From the NCBI GenBank assembly GCA_014338405.1, contig JTDE01000137.1, forward strand, positions 225,772-289,771: a stretch of DNA of 64,000 nt. Direction: 5' to 3'. Origin of the DNA: Paragonimus skrjabini miyazakii (taxonomy: Eukaryota > Platyhelminthes > Trematoda > Plagiorchiida > Troglotrematidae). Under the pieces are notes generated by a model, which saw only the letters and a list, made by a program, of their open reading frames with translations, did no database searches and had not been told where the DNA came from. Position numbers and translations under genes: made by a program. Positions 1 through 11,910 of this stretch are shown piece after piece; position 1 is the stretch's first letter; the number at the start of each line of letters is the position of its first letter.

Positions 1-552
1 TCATCTACTACACGCTATAGCTATCTCTTCATTTGATCAGTTTGCTTAGAGAAACTAATGCTCATGCTCCACACAACAAGGAGTAGATTCACGCAAATGC
101 TGGCGTACGCACACACCAATCCTTGTCCTAATCTGGGTTGTTGGCCTAGTTCCTGCAAAGAGAGCACAATGAACAGACAAATCGGATCTATAACCAAGAG
201 AACTTACAACATGAACAAACGATTGAAATCAGCTTGAAACTGATTATAGAGGAGATAATTTTAATACTTACTAGGTCATAAGGATCGATTTGTGCACACG
301 CACACAAATAAACTCTGACAGCAAACACTAGCTTGCATTATCTTGAGGAACTCGAGCAATGATGCAATGACAATAAAACCATGAAATAAAAATCCTGCCT
401 GGTTCATTATAAAGCACATAGTGGGAACAAGTTACTTTGTTGACCAAAACAGACAGTTTTACGGGCTGCTGCACCATTGGTTCTCAGAACCAGTGCAAAT
501 AAATGCTCAACCTCAGGCCGTATGTGCGTGTGTGAGTGCATAAACAGTTGAC

Positions 553-897
553 TCAAGCACTTCGTTTGCTGTGAGCCTGAAAACCTCTATTAATCCGATA
601 TGAAACCAGATCCTGACCGTCTCCGTTGTTATTTTTCTCTGTGTATTCTATCTCTACTGTTGTTTTACGTTCGTGACCGCAGAGGGCAAAGAAAGTGTTA
701 ATATTTCGCGGTACATGTTTACTTTTTGTAATATTTTCATTTGGGTCAGAATAATTCGATGTCTCAAATTTCGTACTGACATATGAATCCTGATTCGTGT
801 CGAGGTATCCGAGGGGACTTTCAGTGAACGACATCCCCAATTTGTTTAGATTACCGGTCACAGTTGAGCAACTTGTGGTTTTAACCCATCGTTTCAT
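553..897 (-). CDS. Candidate exon or gene start, unknown protein
   Basis: On the minus strand an ATG at 895-897 opens a 114-codon frame that ends in TGA. The product is polar and Asn/Thr-rich, with a KHVPRNINTFFALCGHERK stretch near the middle and an acidic tail rich in Asn and Glu. I see no signal peptide, membrane segment or known domain. Codons are varied and GC is slightly above the flanks, which is why I list it. There is no convincing donor before the stop, so it could be a single-exon end or a chance frame. A potential AG acceptor lies a few bases upstream of the ATG. A frame of this length is not significant by itself in DNA this AT-rich. Confidence 0.28.
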   Translation of the reverse strand: MKRWVKTTSCSTVTGNLNKLGMSFTESPLGYLDTNQDSYVSTKFETSNYSDPNENITKSKHVPRNINTFFALCGHERKTTVEIEYTEKNNNGDGQDLVSYRINRGFQAHSKRSA

Positions 898-1164
898 ATG
901 TGGCTTTTAGCGCCTTTCCTTTCCGGTCATACGTTTACCATTTGGAAACAATCTTGCAGATCCAAATCGTTATTTGGTGCGTTGCATGAACCTTATTTTC
1001 GTTGTGCCCAAGCAGTTCGTCTTATCTGATCGTTGTGAATCTGACGCAAGGTACTTATGTGTTTTGATCAAACTTTGTTGTTCTAAACCCAAATAAATGC
1101 TGAAAGTAAATTATTTTTCAGTGTAACTAAAATGCAGCCGTGGTAATGAATAATAACTGTTCCA

Positions 1165-1490
1165 TTTCAAGTTGCACATCTCCCACAACTGATCGCAGCT
1201 GTATCATCCCCATAGAATTTCCAATCGGCCACTTTCGAAAAGAAGCACTAGACTCGAGTTTCGCTCTCATTAGAGCTCGTCACTAATGCATATCCTCGCC
1301 ACTGCCTGGACTAGAACCACGACCACGTTGTTCATGAGGCAACCGTGTTTTCCACTGCGCCATTGACCTCACGTTAGGTACGACCGAATTATCATATGTG
1401 AACGCTCAACCACTTTCGCTTGTGAGTAATGATCAGGTTGCCCGATCATCTCGAAATGGAGACACAGTTACTGTCTGTTAACTCCAATCG
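1165..1490 (-). repeat. tRNA-like SINE, copy 1, with 12-bp target-site duplication
   Basis: This 326-bp element reads on the minus strand. It aligns over about 250 bp with the copy at 56.94-57.29 kb (shared blocks around the A-box, the B-box and the ...GATCGCAGCTG... end). The perfect 12-bp direct repeat ATAACTGTTCCA lies immediately outside both ends (1153-1164 and 1491-1502), a typical target-site duplication left by LINE-driven retroposition. In its own orientation it has a polymerase III A-box-like TGGCGCAGTGG followed by a B-box-like GGTTCTAGTCC about 44 bp later, so a tRNA-derived core is likely. Its 5' head (minus strand, about 1455-1490) differs from the 57-kb copy but matches the copy at 5.9-6.2 kb. 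Confidence 0.85.
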
Positions 1491-1502
1491 ATAACTGTTC
1501 CA

Positions 1503-4446
1503 GACTGACAAAATAATCCGGCTTCAAACTGATAATTAATACTTATTATTTCTAATATTTTTGTTTAAATGGCAATAAACAAAATTACTGATGAAAAATG
1601 ATAGCACAGACGATCTAGCCATCGAATCACTTGCAGCGATTGTCCGTCGCCATGAAAATGGGAGAGATAACAGCATTTTCGGTCAGATGAGCCTTGTTGC
1701 CATCGAACCACGTGAGGTAAGTTAAAGAACTTGTTCAATGGGTTTAATCGGAGTGGCCGATCTTCATGGTTAAAAATATTTCAATCAACTGTTAGTGTGA
1801 TTGACAAAAACAAAATTGTCTCAGGATTCAACATACAACTACTGATTTCCCTATGGCTCATATGAGAACATGAAAAATGGTCACATTATGGAAACAATGG
1901 CGCTCATGGTTCATAAAAAAGAGATGTGTTGTATATACGTTATTAGACATACCGTCATCTAAATCTTTCTTCAGGCTAAATCGGGGAATTTGCAGAAATA
2001 TCATAAGTAAGGATTATTGTGCCATTTTATACCGGGTATCAACTGATAATCATCTCTATTGTAACCCAGAGCCTCGCACACTGCCTAGTTTATTCTCAGC
2101 TTACACAGAGAAGAAGCTATCACTGAATACAAACATGTGTCTCAACAACGTTTGAGTCGTTGTTTTGTACAGTGTACTGATAATTCTTACGGTTTGTCTG
2201 TCATCAGAGGGTTGTGGAGTGTCGGTAAGATAATTCACGGCGCAGCACGTGTTCCCTCTTTCTGGTCCACAGGACTCTCCTAAATTACAGGAAACCCTGT
2301 CTTTACGGGTTCACTTGATACCATTTTTGCCCCTCACTCTGACATACTAACATACACACAATTGCCTGTAGACAGTATTTTTCTCTCATAGTTCACGTCC
2401 GTCTTCAAAAGAAGAGTCCAAAGCACCTAAGTCTATCCACAAATTATTTTCCAAGTTATACCAACGTCATATGCGGAGGTCTTACTTATGTTAATTTTAA
2501 ATCACATTTTGAATTATGCTAATAGTTTTTAATGCATCGGGTATATAATTCCACCTCGGTTTTCAAACTGATTACAATCTTTATATAATTCTGCCAAAAT
2601 ATTCAGACATATGTCCAATAAGTTCTACAACGGAAAGTGCAACTCCACGATGAGCACTTGCTCAGGTAAAATTTTAGTGAACACTTGACCTCATCTCTAG
2701 AGGCCATCCGATTAGCTGAAGCTTAAAAATGTGAACCATCTGTGAGTATCATCACTTTGCATGACTATCGTTCTATACGAAAGATTCCAGTTTCACCACA
2801 GTCATACCAATTCACATTTGTGCAGACTCTGTCCATTACTACTCTTGAATTTGAGTGGAAATTCAGCGGACTTCTCAGCATCTCTAGTGGTGCTTAATGG
2901 GGTTGAGTTGGATGTACAAAGTTCCAAACGACAAATAACTGCTGACAGTTTGAACGGTTAATTCGAGCGAAGAGTATGACACTAAATGAATGTGATGAGT
3001 AACTCATGCTGCGTCATCAGGTAATCTCAGGTGAACGATGTCGTTTGCTCCTTTCCAAAGTTTCCTGCAAAGATGCACCTTTGTGTGACCGTTTGTTGAA
3101 CCCATTGTTGGCAAGCATTCTACACTCCTGGTGTGAACTTGGAGTCAGTTTCCCTAACAATGATGACTGCATTTACATTTGTTATCGCTGATTAGGTTTA
3201 TTTCAATGAATTGTGATGTCTCTTGCCTGACAGGAGATGTCAGATCTGTTGAAGTTCGTCTGGTACTTTTGTCGTCTTTTATCTGGTATGATATGAAACG
3301 ATGAATCCGTTGAGGTATGTTTGGTTTGTTTGTAGAAAGCCTATCCTTAATCTTCTTCTGCTTGTCTTTGTTGTGTGCAGTAAATGATCATGACGAATGT
3401 TGTATCACAAAATGTTTACTTTCTTCCATTTTATAAGTAGCATTGTTTATCCGTTAAACTTTCTTCCCAGTATTGTTTGACAAGGTCTCATCTTCATTTG
3501 TACCCGATTGTTTTAATAAGGTCATTCCCAGTTGACTGGTGGTCGTTTGTGAACAGGTGCTTAGTTGCCTCATTTTGAACTCATTTACTAGAAAATTTGT
3601 ATACCCAGCTGATTCACATTCAAGGTGAGATAATACCTCTGTTATAATTTTATTCACCGGTATCGTATAACTTCCAATCTTTTCGCTCGCATTTTCTGAC
3701 GATTTTGGACTTGGAAGATAGTCTCGTTAACCTGACCTTCTGAATAAGCGTTATTGGAACTGTCCAGTCCACGTTACTGAGTGAATTGCCCTAAATCACC
3801 AGGAGCGATTTAACGTGGCACGTTGAGATTTGGAACATTCGGTATATGACCACCGGCATAGCAACAAAAAATAAGCTGACAGCAGCTGACGTGAGATGAT
3901 GTTTTAGTGATGAACACGCCACGTCCCCAATGGATGACAGCTGTTTAACCACTACTTCTTGGGAACTTCGAGTAGTGATTCACCAATGCACATTACTCGT
4001 GTTGAATGTTCTCCTAAATTCTTCCGAATAGCTGTTGTCTAGTAAGGTCTGCACTAGCTGACAAAGCTCACCGTTTGAGAAAATCATTAGTACAGCGCCG
4101 TCTTGCCGATCAATCAGCGTATGCACCAATTATCAAATTTCCCACTGAAGCAAAACTGTTAAGGTGTGTGTTCTGACCGGTTCATGCATTCTGTCGATAG
4201 GTAACACGCAGAACGGGTTCATGTATCTTCTCAATTATTTTGATATCCAAGAAGTGAAATCCATTATCCATCTCATTTTCTAAAGTGCAACGAATGTTTG
4301 TCTCAATGGAATTCGAGATTTACGAAGACTGGAAGTTCGTACTTCTGAGGAATCCATCTTCCACATGATTTGAGGTCATTGAGCATGATGATGTCTGTAC
4401 AATTATTTTCCAGTGTAAATCGTACATTTTGTTAACTCCTGTTTAC
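1503..4446. other. No gene recognised
   Basis: AT-rich sequence with only short open frames. Those at 1877-2155, 2761-2961 and 3006-3191 on the plus strand lack convincing splice sites or motifs. I see no repeat shared with the rest of the window here. Confidence 0.5.
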
Positions 4447-4841
4447 TGGCCCGCTGGATTATCAGTTTGCTCGTCCATCAGGACTCGCAGGCGACCAGTG
4501 GGGGCTGAGGTCATTTTGTCAATATAGTGTGCGAGATCCCTTATAACTGTTCCTGATCCCGTATCATGGCGAAGGACATTGAGATGTTCATTGCCATGTA
4601 AAGGTTTGAGAGCATCAATATACTCCCTGATTACGATACATTTCTGAAGAATTATAGTGGTTCCAAACCAACGCTCAAAATCAACAAGTCTTGCTCTGAA
4701 CCAACAAGCATTATGTTCTGATGCTCGCTGAGGTTCAGAAAGCTGTTCACAGAGGTTCTCAAAATGAGTCTGTGTCACTGTAACATATAACTTGGAAAGA
4801 GGATCGCAAAATTTCAAGCCAAAAGGCAATGCTTCAGGCAG
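4447..4841 (-). CDS. Candidate internal exon, unknown protein
   Basis: The minus strand is open for 131 codons from a TAG acceptor ending at 4842 to a GTAAAC donor at 4446-4441. This is the longest uninterrupted frame in the window that does not cross the assembly gap. Entry is in phase 0 and exit leaves two bases. The product has a charged, helix-like middle (CWFRARLVDFERWFGTTIIL, then IREYIDALKPLHG) and ends in RLRVLMDEQTDNPA. There is no signal peptide, membrane segment or known motif. About one frame this long is expected by chance in 64 kb of similar composition; the matching splice signals and higher GC raise the odds. It could pair with the ATG-started frame 200 bp upstream on the same strand. 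Confidence 0.42.
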
Positions 4842-5036
4842 CTACGAGTCCGGTTTCATTGACGTAAACTTCACACGTTTAGGGTTCATAAGTGATTGTC
4901 TCTATACTGAATTATGATTCAAAGAACTCTTACAATAGTGCAGCAAAAACTGTTCAACCTATGTATGACATAAGTGACATACACTTTCACAGCAAAAATG
5001 TATGTATAAATACATGGTGTGTTGTCGATCAGAACG

Positions 5037-5381
5037 TCATCTAACTTCCTCCGGACGAATGTTTGTCAGGTGAAGCAGATTAATATCTGGACGATACAAT
5101 CGCTTTGTACGTGACTTCATGCAATAGGATATCGTGAACATAACTGCGAAAAACTCGGTGCAAACGCAACATGCCACTGACGTATCTGGGTCATTTTGCG
5201 TTCTGCTCTCCGCTTGAATCAAACGTTTGCCACGATATTCCGAAGCCATTACAATCCTTGCCGCCACCTCATTTCGTGCATGCAAACGAAACTGGTTGTG
5301 ACGTTGATACTGCCGTGGTGACAATTTGACCGGTTTTACGCTTTCCTCTTTCACCGGTCGCTTTGTTGTTTGGAATTTCAT
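5037..5381 (-). CDS. Candidate first coding exon, basic N-terminus
   Basis: A minus-strand ATG (5379-5381) opens a 114-codon frame. The first 70 residues are basic and look coding (VKLSPRQYQRHNQFRLHAR, then NEVAARIVMASEYRGKRL), with GC above the flanks. The C-terminal third is less protein-like, so the true exon probably ends before 5037 at a donor I cannot place. It lies just upstream of the candidate exon at 4447-4841 on the same strand, so both may belong to one minus-strand gene. No domain was recognised. Confidence 0.38.
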   Translation of the reverse strand: MKFQTTKRPVKEESVKPVKLSPRQYQRHNQFRLHARNEVAARIVMASEYRGKRLIQAESRTQNDPDTSVACCVCTEFFAVMFTISYCMKSRTKRLYRPDINLLHLTNIRPEEVR

Positions 5382-5437
5382 ACATTCAACTCGTCCGCAT
5401 TAAACAGCAGTAGAGAAGCAGCGAAGTCCGCTCAAGT

Positions 5438-5767
5438 GTGATTCGCACACAGTTATACTTCGCTTGTTCTATTCACATATTTACCAAAGAATGGGTGTTT
5501 CGTATTTCTGAGATTGTTGTGGTTTTGATACCTACGGTCCAAAATTTTGAGTATAAAGAGAAATTTTTCGAAGGCCACCGACGGCCGTTGCTCAAAAAAT
5601 ATGGCTTCTTAGAAAACGGTAGTATCCAGAGAGTTGCACGCTCACAACTCCGGCGTAAATACTGGCAGCTACTGAATAAGAACGATGGAGAAACGGCTAA
5701 CAATTTCCATGTCAAGAAATGTCAAAGCCACAATAGTAAACAAATCGTTACAAAATATCAATCTTAA
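5438..5767 (+). CDS. Candidate exon overlapping an antisense frame, unknown
   Basis: A plus-strand frame of 109 codons. Residues 44-90 are basic (EGHRRPLLKKYGFLENGS, then RSQLRRKYWQLLNKNDGE) and look coding. The opposite strand is also open for 80 codons (5473-5715), which weakens the call. No domain or clear splice pair was found. It could be a decayed exon or a chance frame. Confidence 0.22.
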   Translation: MIRTQLYFACSIHIFTKEWVFRISEIVVVLIPTVQNFEYKEKFFEGHRRPLLKKYGFLENGSIQRVARSQLRRKYWQLLNKNDGETANNFHVKKCQSHNSKQIVTKYQS

Positions 5768-5884
5768 TCCGATGCAACCAATTGCTGCTACACATTCACA
5801 GACAAATGTTATTTGAACAGCACAAGAAAATTAAAATCACTATTGTCTGGTGATATAGAAAAAAGCTGGCTAATAGGACAATTG

Positions 5885-6200
5885 GAAATCCTGGATTCTC
5901 TGGAAATGTTGCAATCTCCTGGACTCTTTGTTCAGAACCTTTCGAGAAGAACATTATACTCGAGTTTCTCTTTTGTTAGATCTCGCCAATAGCACACATC
6001 TATGTCAAGGCCAGCGCTGCCACACAGGACCCGCTTTATTAAGAAAGCCGTGTTGATCTACGCGCCGTTGGCCTCACACTAGGCGCAAGCGATTTATCAC
6101 ATTTGCACGCTCAGTACCATTCGTTTGTGAATATTTCCAAGATGGCCTGTTTATCTGAGGAGACAGTAAATTTCCTGTTAACTCCAACTGGATCATAAGA
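5885..6200 (-). repeat. tRNA-like SINE, diverged copy 2
   Basis: A degraded minus-strand relative of the 1.2-kb element. Shared blocks include the ACTCGAGTTTC segment, the CACACTAGGCGC segment (CACGTTAGGTACG in copy 1) and the 5' head ending CCTGTTAACTCCAACTGG. It therefore has the same head type as copy 1. No target-site duplication can be seen, as expected of an older insertion. It faces copy 3 at 6305-6520, giving an imperfect inverted pair about 100 bp apart. Confidence 0.65.
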
Positions 6201-6304
6201 AATAATAAATTTACTGAGCAATACTTCCATTAATAGTACGCAGTAAGGGATTTGAGTTGATGCAAATTGAGGCGATGAGGTAATCCAAGCATTATTCAAT
6301 AGCC

Positions 6305-6520
6305 AATGTGTCTGAGCGTTTGCCCGTGAAGATTCGGTTGTTCCTAGTGTGAGGTCAACCGTGAAGTGGCCAACACGGCTGCGTTACAAATGTGTGAATG
6401 AAATTCAGTGTATGACAGTAGCGTGCATGTGCGGTATTGGCGGGCGTTCATAAATGTGAGACTTGAACAGTGTTGTGTTCTTAAGAGGTCTATTCGGAAT
6501 ACCTTACTACTTACCAGGTA
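6305..6520 (+). repeat. tRNA-like SINE, diverged copy 3
   Basis: Plus-strand sequence that follows the family in order: GAGCGTTTGCCCGTGAAGAT, TCGGTTGTTCCTAGTGTGAG, GTGGCCAACACGGCTGC, then TGAGACTTGAACAGTGTTG. The B-box region is badly eroded. It lies in opposite orientation to copy 2. Confidence 0.55.
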
Positions 6521-9500
6521 GGGAATGAACATACCTGCATGATTAACTTCACGTACAGTTTGGTTCAAATGAGGGCACGATTGGACGTTTTCTGTTTAAG
6601 CTTGTTCTTTTTCATGGAGAGGAAACAATCCATATCAATTTGAAGTTGGAACTCCCCTGCCTAAGCAACAGCACTGGAAAAAATGAAAAACAGAACTAAA
6701 ACTGAAGACTATATTTTAAATCATCTCATAATTAATTGAATAAATGGCTTCCATATAAAGCTAACAAATCGTCTGCCTTTATTTTTCGTGGACATTGTTA
6801 ATGATAATCTGAGACAAAGCTTCATTGGAAACGTGAACATGAATGTATTTGAATGAGTCGTTTGCATGAATAGAACAAAATAATGAGTATACGCGACAAA
6901 CAATGTTATTAGTGGCTTTGCCTCAGGGAAATGATGAAAAAAGTGCAGTAGACAATGACCAGCGTTTATTAATCAGTCTGTCTTTTGTATCATGCGTTCA
7001 AGTTATCACAGCTTACAGCAATTTTCAAATTAATTACACTTTCAAGTGGCCATAACAACTGATCTTTTTGAAAGTATTTCATTACAGTCAAATAAACCCA
7101 GTTTCCATTCTGATTTCAAATTTGACCTTGAATGTCTAGATCGTTTCCATGCAAGCGTGACTTTAATTCATTCACATTCAAAATTATAATAATCATGCTA
7201 GCATACATACATTTGGCAGCATCGCGTAAATCACTCTGAGTTGAAGTACCTGAACATGACGGTTAAGAACAACTAGGTCAGTCAATCATCTTCACTCACC
7301 GCGAACGGTTACGTAATTGGTTAGAGTAACGTCATTGCTAGTATGTTTTTTGTCACGTCGTACTGCACGATTCTCACAGCTCCAATCGTTCAGTACAGGG
7401 CGGTTAGCGGACATTTTGGAGCAGGAATATTTGGACAGTTATTCGTAGGCTGGGATGGGTTAATCGTAACTCAGGCTGATCTGTTTCATGATAAATTTTA
7501 AGTAAACTGCAGCTGATTACTTACGAATAACGTTCAGCTAGCAGGTGCGTAAAACTAAAATGTCTTCACAGGTGGTTGAAATATCCCGCCCCATTCCATC
7601 AAGTTATACAACGCACCATTATGTTCCGCAAACTACAAACTTGGAACTCTACACTAGTGACATAGTAACTTTGCCTGTAAATGACACTATTGGTAACTGT
7701 ACTTTGTGAATGCCTCTGAAACCAGCGTTTGTGAACTGCTTTTTTTAACTGTGTTGACAAGTCGACTACTGACATCTAGTCACTTTGACCCAATTCATGA
7801 GGCTAGTATATTTTAAAGCAAGTAATGAATACAGCAATATAGTTGCATATCGGAAAATAGACTCTCGCAGTAATACAGTGGCACTGTTTTGGAATACATA
7901 CAACATTTTCCACTGATCACATTCCTTCTGTGGGCCAACTTTTGGGTTTACACTATTTCTTGAATAGTTTCAACTTAATCCTACAGATTTCAAACACGTT
8001 TAAGAGATAAAGCTGTATTTCCAAAGAATATCAAGCGACACGGCACAACGGCAAATGAACCGTGGTATTACGTCTAAAATTGAAATAGTTGATTTCAATT
8101 TAATACAAGGTTAACCATGATGAACTGACAGCAACAGTGGATTATCAACTACATCACATGAGTCATAATGTATATCCATCTATTATCTAAAACAGTCGGA
8201 GGCCATTATTGTAAGGAAAAGATTATCCAAGACAAAACGCTGTTAAAATAGAATGTGTAGACTTAAGATGAATGTTAATTCTGCTTTATGGGAAAAACTG
8301 GATGTAAACATAGTGTACTATTGTGATAACCACATTAGATAATGTGGTGTTGTCAAGAGTTTCCGGAGTAAAGACATAAACCAATGATACAGATTCCGAA
8401 AGATGGAAACAATTGTCATGTTTTACAATATATTAACCATGGCAAGGAAATGCACTTGTGCGACAGAAATAACCCTCTGGATTAGTGAATTTCTCAAGTT
8501 TTTCATATAAGCTGTCAAAATGTAGCCATTTTGGAAACATGGACAAAATTCTGATTCCGAATTTACAAATCCGCTTGAAAATGGATGGCGGTCACAGGTT
8601 GCATACGCACCACTGATGTTGTCTCGACACCTGATACGGAGGAGAACTAATAGATTGAGACACGGGTAGTTTCTTTATCACCGATAAGTAGTGTGACAGG
8701 TTTCCTAATATAAGAGATATCCTATTGTAAATCATTTGAACTTCGGCTGGTTTCAAATCAGCGTCCAAAACCGCATGCTCAGGTGAGGTAAGTACATTGC
8801 TTGTTGGTTCACAGAACTTCGTAGCATAAGCATGATAGAAGTCGTCTCAGTATCCAAATATGAATAATTTTATCCAAAAATTTATCAGTTCAACATGGTT
8901 TTAAGAGGGAATCTGGTAATTTCGCTTGGAAGGATACCAACATCATTATCTAAAACAACGTTGATTTATGGAGTAAATTATATTTACTTCCATATTCTGC
9001 ATCGACGAAGTTTCAGTCGTTCAATCCTAAAAAAAACGTCTGTCATTGTCGGGACAGTAAGATAAAAATCACTTCCCACTGAATATACAGAATAGGCCTG
9101 TATTTCTCATGCTTGTCCAATACTTGTCTCGAAGTGTCGAACAAGACGCCGTTTGGAGTCAGTGTGAAGCATTCTAGGCGCAGTAGCCATGTTGAGTTGA
9201 CAGTGCGTCAATACTGAGTGATACATACCAACTGATTCAGACTGCTTGTAATCTAGGAGACAGTGATGACTGTTGGCATTGCATTAACTGGTACTGTATG
9301 TCGGCGCCTGATCAAATTATGCATGTGTCCATTATTTCTAACCTGTAGCTAAACCTCCATTCTGCCAGTGAGGGTGGTTTCAAACAAATATTTTTTGATG
9401 GTAGCTGACTTGTGATTTGATGGACAGAAACATCTGGTGTTTGACTGGAGGAGTTGGGGGTAAGAACGGTTCAGCAAACCAATCATTTCAGCAGAATTAA

Positions 9501-9999
9501 CGTTATGTTGCCTAAATTAGAAATGCAAAGTGGTCAATCCTATAGGAATGCACACATCCACCGATTTCTTATGAAATTGCTGAAAAAGGTTTTCCTGCCA
9601 CAGCAACGCCAGGTATATATAACAATCAACAACCAAACGTGCTTTGAAATTTACAGTTGTTTTTATATATCTAATCGTCTGCAGTAAGGAGTTGCAAAAT
9701 TGGGGCCTAATTTGGTGTGACGAAACTCATGCAACAGAATTTAGGCCGCGCTTTTCTAAAACAATTATGTGCAGGCATTACATGTTATTGTGTTACCCTC
9801 AAAAAGGATTAATCCACTTGCTATATTTTCGTATATCATCTAAGTGTGTCTTCTAAATTATTGTATGGAAGTTTTATATAAACTTCCAGTTGATAAGGGT
9901 TGTGTTATATACGTATGTGTATGTATACTCAGTTCATCTGTCGTTCATAATATAACAATTGGCATACTGACAGCTTTGGCAACAGTCTTCTCTAGAATT
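6521..9999. other. No gene recognised
   Basis: AT-rich intergenic or intronic sequence. Short frames such as 9454-9687 on the plus strand lack splice or family support. No dispersed repeat from elsewhere in the window was found here. Confidence 0.5.
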
Positions 10000-10330
10000 G
10001 CGCTAATCGATGAGTGTCTACTGGGACTGGTTAACCAACCGCAAACGTACCAGCCCATATGTCGTCTCGGGTGTTCGCTCAAATGAAAGCGCACTCGTGA
10101 CACCTGCATGCACACACGCACATACACACAATGGAAGGTGTGCGGTGGACAAAACTGTGATTGATTATACGAAGCAGGTTTCACAATTTCAGGGATTGTG
10201 TTGTCAGTTGTACTCAGACAACTTTTGGGCGCCAAACCTCAATTTGCGACGGTTTCCGTGTCGCGAACAGCGAATTCCCACCAAAGTACACAAGAGCCAG
10301 TTCATATATATGCGTGTGAAGTTTAAGTGA
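10000..10330. other. GC-richer block, both strands open for about 100 codons
   Basis: From about 10,010 the base composition becomes more GC-rich and both strands carry an open frame of roughly 100 codons (plus 10010-10330, minus 9945-10235). The stretch includes an irregular CACACACGCACATACACACA run. I cannot tell which strand, if either, codes. It may be a fragment of a dispersed repeat, but no second copy exists in this window. Confidence 0.3.
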
Positions 10331-11639
10331 GTCGTTGCGGTCTGTTTAGCAAAAAGAATGCAATTTCTATTTAAGGTAAAAATATTTGGTTCCGATCGGC
10401 AGCCTTATTCATCCTCATTCAAGTAACAACTATTCAAAATTTTTATAAGAAAAACCATCAAAACATTTTGTTCAAAAAATCTCCCACCCGTGGAAGCTAG
10501 ATACTGAGAAACATCTTAATAAAGCACATGAACTGGAGGTAAGGTAAATTCTTCAACATAAAATACTGTACAAATCATATTGTCCACCAGCAAGCCTCAC
10601 CTCACATATCACGGCAAACCAGCCAAAACAGCGCTTTCTTAAACAAGAGTTACAATTATGCTGTCAACTATGTGGCTAAAGTGTTTTCCAATTATCATAG
10701 AACTCCTTGATTCATCTGTTCAGCATCGCTCTGACATGATAATCAGCGCGTTTGACGAGGCCACATTTCATGACAAAATGTCTGCTATAATTCACAGATT
10801 ACCAAGAGTGTGCCTGCCGAAATGAAGTCTCGTGTTATGTTCCACGCTGGCATGTACGCACATTATTACTTGTCTCCACGTTTTCTCTCATTCATATTCA
10901 TTCCGTTTTTATTCATTTTCTTCAAAAGTACAACGCATTCTTCAATGAGTGGAGTGATGGAAAAACACAGGCAGGTAGCCTTCTTTCTAAACTGTAAGTC
11001 TCTGCGTGTTTGAAGAAAGGTTGAATTTCAAGGTATAAATGCGATCACGTTTTGAACTACGATGAACTACGATGTTTCTGATAAACTAATGGCATAGATA
11101 GAAACTCTCACTTTGAAACACTAGGCACGAAGTAACCATGTCGTCTAAGAAATCCAAAAATGTAAGTTCGTTTAACCCAATAAGAATGACTTTTTATTAC
11201 TGTTGCGTATCCTTGAAGTGGGTCAATATGGAAAGGGATCATTCGTATCTTTGCCATAAGTTTTCTTACGCACTATCACCCGGTAATCAATGGAGACAAA
11301 ACGTGTGCCCTTAAATATCGTCACGCTTATCGGCAAAATCTATGAGGAATCTCCCTACATACATAGATACTGCAGAATCATTAGAGTACATCGCAAAGTA
11401 TTCAGAAGAGCAGCGATTTCTCTCGTGAAATTCCCTTGATTTTTACGTTGCAATTAAGGATACAGGTTTAGCCACCTTCATTGCTGAATTATTCCTTACA
11501 GTTTTCAACGTAATTGGTAACCGTAAAACTGTTATCATGCACGACTCCTTACGTAACATGCGAGGTAAAATTAAGCATTTCCTCTGAGCTCATCGACGTG
11601 GGCTCTTTTGTGAGCACCGCAATGACGTACAAAGTTTGT
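10331..11639. other. No gene recognised
   Basis: Low-complexity AT-rich sequence. A 10-bp motif, GAACTACGAT, is repeated in tandem near 11,055. Nothing else is supportable. Confidence 0.5.
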
Positions 11640-11910
11640 TCTCATGGGAACTTGAACTTCGGCCCAAACACCTAACAATCATCTGACATGTGCAAACCCG
11701 GATACAGAATCCGGAGTCCAAACCAAATGGCCTACTCAAATAAACAAGTTTGCTAGCCGAGTTGGGTTGGCGAACAGTCTCAACATACACCTGTAAGCAA
11801 AGGCAGAATAACTGACACGAAAATGTGCGCTCATTTTGGGTCAAGTCACTCCATTCCATCGTCCAGGGTTTTGGTCACAACGGTCCACGATCGATCAAAT
11901 TTGGCTGTCC
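11640..11910 (-). repeat. Second dispersed repeat family, minus-strand copy
   Basis: Read on the minus strand, this matches 13.15-13.37 kb over about 220 bp with small gaps. Shared blocks include CGTGGACCGTTGTG, a divergent GACTT(G/T)ACCC segment, GCCAACCCAACTCGG (GCCAGCCCAATTCGG in the other copy) and ACTTGTTTATTTGAGTAGG. An 89-codon frame inside it (11590-11859, minus) is a by-product of the repeat rather than a gene. Confidence 0.75.

Noticed and set aside
11590..11859. 89-codon minus-strand frame
   Set aside because: It sits inside a dispersed repeat also present at 13.15-13.37 kb, where the frame is not kept.
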